NCBI GenBank assembly: GCA_016194625.1
Contig: JACQBB010000121.1
Coordinates: 1-10,393 of the forward strand
DNA length: 10,393 nt
Direction: 5' to 3'
Source: Elusimicrobiota bacterium
GTDB taxonomy: Bacteria > Elusimicrobiota > Elusimicrobia > UBA1565 > UBA9628
Part shown: in pieces, positions 6,313-10,393 of the stretch
Numbering within the stretch: position 1 is the first letter of the stretch
How the letters are laid out: each line of letters opens with the position of its first letter
The notes under the pieces: generated by a model
What the model was told of the DNA's origin: nothing
The model's input: the letters and a program-made list of their open reading frames with translations, nothing else
The model's database searches: none
Made by a program: the position numbers and the translations under genes

Positions 6313-6756
6313 TTATTGCCGGGAAGGCGACGTCCGGACCGCCGCCAGGACCCTCTCGGCCTCCGCCCCGGCGAGGAGTTCGTCGCAGGCCGGGTAGAGG
6401 ATCGCCTCCTCCTTCTGGTTGTGCGGGGCCAGCACCGCCAGCATCCGGCCCACGGCGTCCTTGGCCTTCGCGCCGTCCCCCGCGCGCAGGGCCGCGAAGG
6501 CCTCGCGCTTGGCCGAGCGGATCGCGCGGTGCTCGTCGCGCATCACCGCGATAGGGCCGTGCGCGAGCGGCGGCGCCAGGCGCGCGGCGGCCGGGAACAG
6601 GATCTCCTCCTCCCAGACGATGTGCCGTTCCAGACGCTCGTCGAACTCGGCGAGCTTCTTGAGGGCCTGCGCGGGCTGGGCGAAATCGGCGGCGGACAGG
6701 ATGGCGTCGATCTCGTCGTGGTCGTTCTCGAAGAACCGCGAGATGGGTGCGTTCAT
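6313..6756 (-). CDS. Hemerythrin-like di-iron protein (stand-alone RIC C-terminal domain)
   Basis: A 147-residue four-helix-bundle protein with the hemerythrin ligand pattern: H13 (NDHDEID), H45 and E49 (HIVWEEEILFP), H76 (RDEHRAIR), and H112 and E116 (HNQKEEAILYP). No signal peptide, so cytoplasmic. The 'HIVWEEEILFP' and 'HNQKEEAILYP' forms are those of hemerythrin HHE-cation-binding domains, including the C-terminal domain of RIC (YtfE/ScdA) proteins, which repair or deliver iron to NO-damaged centres. Here the ScdA_N part is missing from this protein and is encoded separately downstream (4091-4297). Alternative roles are O2 or NO binding. The start is decided by AGGAGGA four bases upstream, which overlaps the porin's TAG stop; the genes are nine bases apart. 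The Rrf2 ATG follows 19 bases after the stop. Confidence 0.93.
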   Translation of the reverse strand: MNAPISRFFENDHDEIDAILSAADFAQPAQALKKLAEFDERLERHIVWEEEILFPAAARLAPPLAHGPIAVMRDEHRAIRSAKREAFAALRAGDGAKAKDAVGRMLAVLAPHNQKEEAILYPACDELLAGAEAERVLAAVRTSPSRQ

Positions 6757-6760
6757 GGAC

Positions 6761-6767
6761 TCCTCCT
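6761..6767 (-). promoter_or_regulatory. Strong ribosome binding site for the hemerythrin gene
   Basis: On the - strand AGGAGGA ends four bases before the ATG at 6756. The porin stop codon TAG overlaps its first bases, so ribosomes ending the porin would finish on the ribosome binding site of the next gene. This fixes the hemerythrin start. Confidence 0.75.
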
Positions 6768-7992
6768 AGAACCGGTACTGCGCCGACAGGGACGCGTTCT
6801 CGCTGTCGCCGGCGAGCGCGCTCACGAAATACGAGTGGATGCGGGCGACCTCGACGGACAGCGCCAGGTCCGCGCTCGCGTCCCAGATCGCGTTGAACGC
6901 CAGCGTTTCGTTTCTGAAAATGGTCCCCGCCGCGAGCCCTGTCGTGTCCAGGCTCTCGAACCCGCCCATCGCGTCGAAGCGCCAATCCTTGACCGGCTTG
7001 ACCTGCGCCTGGGCCCAGCCGCCGCGCGTCTGCGACGTGCGCGCGTTCCCCAGGTCGTTGTACACGGAGCCCAGCCCGTTGAGCCCCTGGTCGGAGCGGC
7101 CGTAGAAGGCCTCGCCCGAGAAGCCCAGGACCGAGAGCACGGGCGCCGAGAAGTGGAACGCGCCGAGCAGGCCGTCCACGCGGTGGTTCAGCGCGCCCGC
7201 CGGCTGCGGCACCGAGGCGTTGAACGACTGGCGCAGGTACTGCATCGACGCGCCGACGACGAACGGGCGGCCGTCCAGCTTGCGCTTCAGCTCGACGAGC
7301 GCCTGGTAGGCGGGACCGCCGGAGAACTCGCCGGAGCCCGCCAGGTCGGCGGCCGTCGCGTTCGTCGCGTTGCTGCCGGCGGGAGCGGTCGCCACGCGGC
7401 CCGACTCGTCGGCCGAGTGCGGCCGCGCGAGCGCCAGCTTGGTCCCCGCCGTCCACTCGCCGCCGAGCGCCCAGTCGGCGTCCCAGCGCAGCTGCGGCAG
7501 GCGGCTCCACAGGTTGCCCGAGTTCGACAGCGGCGCGACCGCCATGTGCGCCAGCGAGTCCGGGCTCAGCGGCGCGAACGCCTTCACCCAGTCCTGGCCG
7601 AAGACCACCGCCTGGTCGCCCTTCTTCATCTGAAGGTAGGCCAGGCGCAGGCGCGGGGCCGACGCGTTCGCGTCCAGCGAGGACGACCCCGCGTTGCGCA
7701 GCCCGTAGAAGTCCGCCTCCACCGTCCCGCTCAGGTCGGACTCCAGCGGCCCTTTCGAGCCGGAGAGGTTCAGACCCAGGCGGGACTGGCGGGCGGTGAA
7801 CATCGAGACGTCCTGGTTCGGAGGGGTCGCGTTCGACGCCGACACGGCCTGCGTCGGCACGTCGGGGAAGTTCGGCCGGCCCCAGCTCTGCACGTAATTG
7901 ACCAGCACGAACCCGTACGGCTTCACTTCGACGGCCCCGGCGGGGGCGGCCGCGCACGCGGCCGCCAGCAGCGTCAGAACGGTCTTCCTCAT
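6766..7992 (-). CDS. Outer-membrane porin, DcaP-like
   Basis: A 408-residue outer-membrane beta-barrel protein. The signal peptide MRKTVLTLLAAACAAAPAGA is cut before VEVKPYGF. The mature chain alternates polar and hydrophobic residues in short strands separated by Gly/Ser/Asn-rich loops, and ends in a terminal aromatic residue (SAQYRF), the usual signal for barrel assembly. The early segment FTARQSRLGLNLSGSKG...VEADFYG resembles the DcaP-type trimeric porins, which pass small anionic solutes. The substrate here is unknown. Its position between the octaheme cytochrome and the hemerythrin suggests import of nitrite, hydroxylamine or another small ion for periplasmic enzymes (inference). GGGGGGA lies four bases before the ATG, and the gap to the preceding cytochrome stop is 12 bases. 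Confidence 0.85.
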   Translation of the reverse strand: MRKTVLTLLAAACAAAPAGAVEVKPYGFVLVNYVQSWGRPNFPDVPTQAVSASNATPPNQDVSMFTARQSRLGLNLSGSKGPLESDLSGTVEADFYGLRNAGSSSLDANASAPRLRLAYLQMKKGDQAVVFGQDWVKAFAPLSPDSLAHMAVAPLSNSGNLWSRLPQLRWDADWALGGEWTAGTKLALARPHSADESGRVATAPAGSNATNATAADLAGSGEFSGGPAYQALVELKRKLDGRPFVVGASMQYLRQSFNASVPQPAGALNHRVDGLLGAFHFSAPVLSVLGFSGEAFYGRSDQGLNGLGSVYNDLGNARTSQTRGGWAQAQVKPVKDWRFDAMGGFESLDTTGLAAGTIFRNETLAFNAIWDASADLALSVEVARIHSYFVSALAGDSENASLSAQYRF

Positions 7993-8004
7993 GGCATCCC
8001 CCCG

Positions 8005-9531
8005 CTACTCGTTGTAGCGCGCCTTGTATTCCTTGCGCAGCTGCTCGGCCTCGGCCGGGGACAGCCCCTTCAGCCAGACGTGCTCGTCGCGGGCGATCAG
8101 CGCGTCGATCTTCGCGCGCCACTTCTTCCCCAGAGCCGGGCTCTTCTCCTCGGCGGCCTTGACCACGTGCGGCAGGAAGTCCTTGTAGAAGGTCTTGGCG
8201 ACCTCGTACATGCCGTGCCAGTGGGTGTAGTCCGGACCCATCATGCTGGCGCCGTGGCGGGCGCGGCGGCCCTGGTGGTGCCACAGCTCCCAGAAGTCCC
8301 ACTGCACCTCGTGCTCGAACGGCGCCTTCGCGCTGAGCACGCCGTCGGCGGTCAGCTCGTCGATGATCGCCTTGGACGGCTTGGCGAACTTGTCGTTGTA
8401 CAGCGTCACCAGCGAGTCGAACTGCTCGTAGAAGTTGTCCGTGAACTGCTTCGCGTGGCAGTTCGCGCACACCGCGCTCATCGCGCCGCGGCGCTCCTGC
8501 CAGGAGATCACCTTCGCGACCTCTCGCGTCACGCTCCGCGAGACCGGCTTCTCGTCGACGACGACCTTCTCGGTCGTCTCGATCCGGTCGCCGGCCTTCG
8601 GCGTCGGGCGCGTCTCCGGGTAGTCCTCCTTGAAGCCGTCCTTGAAGACCACCAGGTTCTGCCGCACGCTGACGACGGGGCGCAGCGTCCAGCTGATGCG
8701 CTCGCCGACGTCGTGCGTGTTGCCCGAGACCTTGCCGTCCGGGCCCATGTGGCCCGCGATGTGGCAGGTCGCGCAGGTCGGCGCGGCCGAGTAGTCGCGG
8801 CCGAGGATCCACTCGCCGTCCTTGTCGAGCGCCATCTTGTCCTTGTTGGCGTAGAACGCGATGCCGTGCTTCGACTCCTGGTAGATCTCGATCTGCGGGT
8901 GGTCGGGGCCCATGTGGCACTTGCCGCAGTTCTCGGGGTTGCGCGCCAGCTTCGCCTCGAACGAGTGGCGCGAGTGGCAGGCGTTGCACGAGCCTTTCGA
9001 GCCGTCGGGGTTGAAGCGCCCGATGCCGCTGTTCGGCCAGGTGGTCGGGTCGATCATCGGCCGCCCTTCGGGCCCCTGCGTGCGGACGTTCCCCTTCTCG
9101 TCCTTCAGGAACTTGACCACGCCGCCGTGGCACTGCAGGCAGCCGTTGACCGCGTCGGCCTTGTTGGTCGGCGTGCCCGCGGCCTTCTCGGCCAGCACGT
9201 TGTCGAGGCTCGCCAGGATCTCGCCGGCGCGCGCGTGGTGGCTGCGGGAGAACTGGGCGGTCTCGTCGGCGTGGCAGGCCGCGCAGGTCTTCGGCGTCAC
9301 GATCGTCGAGATCCGCTCGCCGTGGTGCACCCATGAGCCGGGCGTCCCGGCGTCGGCCTGGTGGCACTGCAGGCACGACACGTCGTTGGACGCGTGCTTC
9401 GAGCGCTGCCACTCCATGGTCAGCGCCGGCGTCTCCTTCTTGTGGCAGGCCACGCACTCGGATTCCGCCGCCCGCGCCGCCGTCACGAACGCCAGCGCGG
9501 CCAACGCCGCGCCCAGACACGCTCTTCGCAT
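8005..9531 (-). CDS. haoA: Octaheme hydroxylamine oxidoreductase-like cytochrome c
   Basis: A 508-residue exported multiheme protein with a signal peptide (MRRACLGAALAALAFVTAARA). It has eight CxxCH heme sites with His at 30, 57, 87, 135, 186, 206, 257 and 359. The segments 'THDVGERISWTLRP' (272-284) and 'HHQGRRARHGASMMGPDYTHWHG' split around 418-440 are typical of the HAO family. Members oxidise hydroxylamine or hydrazine at a P460-type heme (the fourth), or, as in the epsilonproteobacterial type, reduce nitrite or hydroxylamine. The oxidising enzymes have a Tyr cross-linked to the catalytic heme; Y435 in GPDYTHWHG is the candidate, to be tested by alignment. No HaoB, c554 or cM552 gene is visible beside it, so classical ammonia oxidation is not indicated. 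The start at 9531 is chosen for its strong ribosome site; an in-frame ATG at 9552 overlapping the norB stop (ATGA) is the alternative. Confidence 0.93.
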   Translation of the reverse strand: MRRACLGAALAALAFVTAARAAESECVACHKKETPALTMEWQRSKHASNDVSCLQCHQADAGTPGSWVHHGERISTIVTPKTCAACHADETAQFSRSHHARAGEILASLDNVLAEKAAGTPTNKADAVNGCLQCHGGVVKFLKDEKGNVRTQGPEGRPMIDPTTWPNSGIGRFNPDGSKGSCNACHSRHSFEAKLARNPENCGKCHMGPDHPQIEIYQESKHGIAFYANKDKMALDKDGEWILGRDYSAAPTCATCHIAGHMGPDGKVSGNTHDVGERISWTLRPVVSVRQNLVVFKDGFKEDYPETRPTPKAGDRIETTEKVVVDEKPVSRSVTREVAKVISWQERRGAMSAVCANCHAKQFTDNFYEQFDSLVTLYNDKFAKPSKAIIDELTADGVLSAKAPFEHEVQWDFWELWHHQGRRARHGASMMGPDYTHWHGMYEVAKTFYKDFLPHVVKAAEEKSPALGKKWRAKIDALIARDEHVWLKGLSPAEAEQLRKEYKARYNE

Positions 9532-9535
9532 CGTT

Positions 9536-9546
9536 CTCCCCCTTCC
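9536..9546 (-). promoter_or_regulatory. Ribosome binding site of the octaheme cytochrome gene
   Basis: On the - strand GGAAGGGGGAG ends four bases before the ATG at 9531, which favours that start over the in-frame ATG at 9552. The 9531 start also gives a clean signal peptide beginning MRRACLG. Confidence 0.65.
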
Positions 9547-9548
9547 TT

Positions 9549-10393
9549 TCATCGCAGCGCCGGCTCGGCGTCGCGTTCGCGCGCGGGAGCCGAGGGGACT
9601 TCCGCGTACGACCAGCCGCCGGCCAGGCCGGCGATGAACGCCAACAGCGCCGCCACGCCGAGGGCGAACACCGTGTCGCCCGGCACGCGCATCCAGCGCA
9701 GCAAGCTCATCGTCGGACCCTGCAGGAACTCGGCGCTGCGGGCGTACCAGTAGCCCTTGTCCACCGACGCCGCGGTCTGCATCAAGCCGACCGGGAGCAG
9801 GCTCAGCACGCACATCATCAGCAGGCCGCCGTTCATGCCCCAGAAGCTCAGGCGCAGCAGCCCGTCCTTCCACGGCCGGCCCGCGTCCGCGGCGCGCAGG
9901 CAGAACAGCATCAGGCCGATGCCCAGCATGCCGTACACCCCGAACAGCGCGGCGTGGCCGTGCAGCGGGGTCGTGTTGAGGCCCTGCATGTAGTACAGCG
10001 CGATCGGCGGGTTGATCATGAAGCCGAACAGGCCCGCGCCGACCATGTTCCAGAACGCGACCGCGACGAAGAAGTAGATCGGCCACTTGTACATGCCGGT
10101 CCACGCCGCCGCCTTGCGCACGCGCAGGTGGTCCCACGCCTCGTAGCCCATCAGCGACAGCGGGACGACCTCGAGCGCGCTGAACACCGAGCCGAGCGCG
10201 AGCGCCGACGTCGGCGTGCCCGAGAAGTACAGGTGGTGCAGGGTGCCGATGATGCCGCCCGCCAGGTAGATCGTCGAGGCGAGGAGCGTGGACTTCGCCG
10301 CCGCCCCGTCGTCGACCAGGCCCATCTTGGCGAACAGGAAGGCGATGACGACGGTCGCGAACACCTCGAAGAAGCCCTCGACCCACAGGTGGA
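9549..10393 (-). CDS. norB: Nitric oxide reductase large subunit NorB (5' end off window)
   Basis: The C-terminal 280 residues are visible; the frame is open to the right edge. NorB reduces two NO to N2O at a heme b3/FeB site in the inner membrane. Every FeB ligand is present with the spacing of Pseudomonas NorB. H1 and E5 of the visible chain (HLWVEG) correspond to H207 and E211. H52 and H53 (TLHHLYFSGTP) correspond to H258 and H259. Conserved Glu at 9 and 74 correspond to E215 and E280. H144 and H146 (TPLHGHAALFG) are the heme b3 and b ligands. At least six membrane helices follow. The 5' part that would separate quinol-dependent qNor (N-terminal extension) from cytochrome-dependent cNor (separate NorC) is outside the window. 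The stop lies 17 bases before the octaheme cytochrome start. Confidence 0.95.
   Translation of the reverse strand, partial: HLWVEGFFEVFATVVIAFLFAKMGLVDDGAAAKSTLLASTIYLAGGIIGTLHHLYFSGTPTSALALGSVFSALEVVPLSLMGYEAWDHLRVRKAAAWTGMYKWPIYFFVAVAFWNMVGAGLFGFMINPPIALYYMQGLNTTPLHGHAALFGVYGMLGIGLMLFCLRAADAGRPWKDGLLRLSFWGMNGGLLMMCVLSLLPVGLMQTAASVDKGYWYARSAEFLQGPTMSLLRWMRVPGDTVFALGVAALLAFIAGLAGGWSYAEVPSAPARERDAEPALR

Noticed and set aside
6259..9336. Very long open frame of about 1,025 codons on the + strand opposite the hemerythrin, porin and octaheme genes
   Set aside because: Low-complexity Arg/Val/Leu/Gly product without motifs. The opposite strand encodes eight CxxCH hemes, a signal-peptide porin and hemerythrin ligands.
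9532..10386. Extension of the octaheme cytochrome frame through the norB region
   Set aside because: The extra N-terminal part is an out-of-frame reading of norB. The signal peptide and ribosome site place the true start at 9531.

Overview
The window is very GC-rich (about two thirds or more G+C by eye), densely packed DNA from a diderm bacterium. The evidence for a diderm is a C-terminal-Phe beta-barrel porin and several exported redox proteins. The content is a nitrite and nitric oxide respiration and detoxification locus. No 16S rRNA or other phylogenetic marker is present. A high-GC uncultured lineage such as an Elusimicrobiota-like groundwater bacterium is possible, but that is a guess. 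I saw no tRNA, rRNA, CRISPR array, insertion sequence or attachment site, and no gene-free stretch longer than about 55 bases.

Left part, + strand: the 3' portion of a gene for a multi-domain phospholipase D-like protein with three visible HKD motifs about 210 residues apart (2-1540). After a short gap with a perfect inverted repeat comes a radical SAM/SPASM protein of the NirJ/AhbD-like type (1593-2741). These two genes converge on the - strand cluster, with only 12 bases between the stop codons.

Right part, - strand, in order of transcription: nitric oxide reductase large subunit norB (5' end off the right edge); an octaheme hydroxylamine oxidoreductase-like cytochrome; a DcaP-like porin; a stand-alone hemerythrin-like protein; an Rrf2/NsrR-like regulator; an exported protein that looks like a c-type cytochrome without its heme motif; copper nitrite reductase nirK; a stand-alone ScdA_N/DUF542 protein with a CCGG motif; and a roughly 12-helix membrane protein resembling NnrS or heme-copper oxidase subunit I. 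All nine are co-directional, with gaps of 1 to 19 bases or 4-base stop/start overlaps, so they probably form one or two transcripts.

How they may work together: NirK reduces nitrite to NO in the periplasm and NorB reduces NO to N2O. The octaheme protein handles hydroxylamine, NO or nitrite at a P460-like heme. The porin may admit small solutes. The ScdA_N and hemerythrin proteins, normally fused as the RIC/YtfE/ScdA iron-centre repair protein, are here separate genes. The Rrf2 protein is a plausible NO sensor for the cluster. The most unusual points are the octaheme protein inside a denitrification operon, the split RIC pair, the heme-less cytochrome relative directly before nirK, and the ScdA_N-coupled membrane protein.
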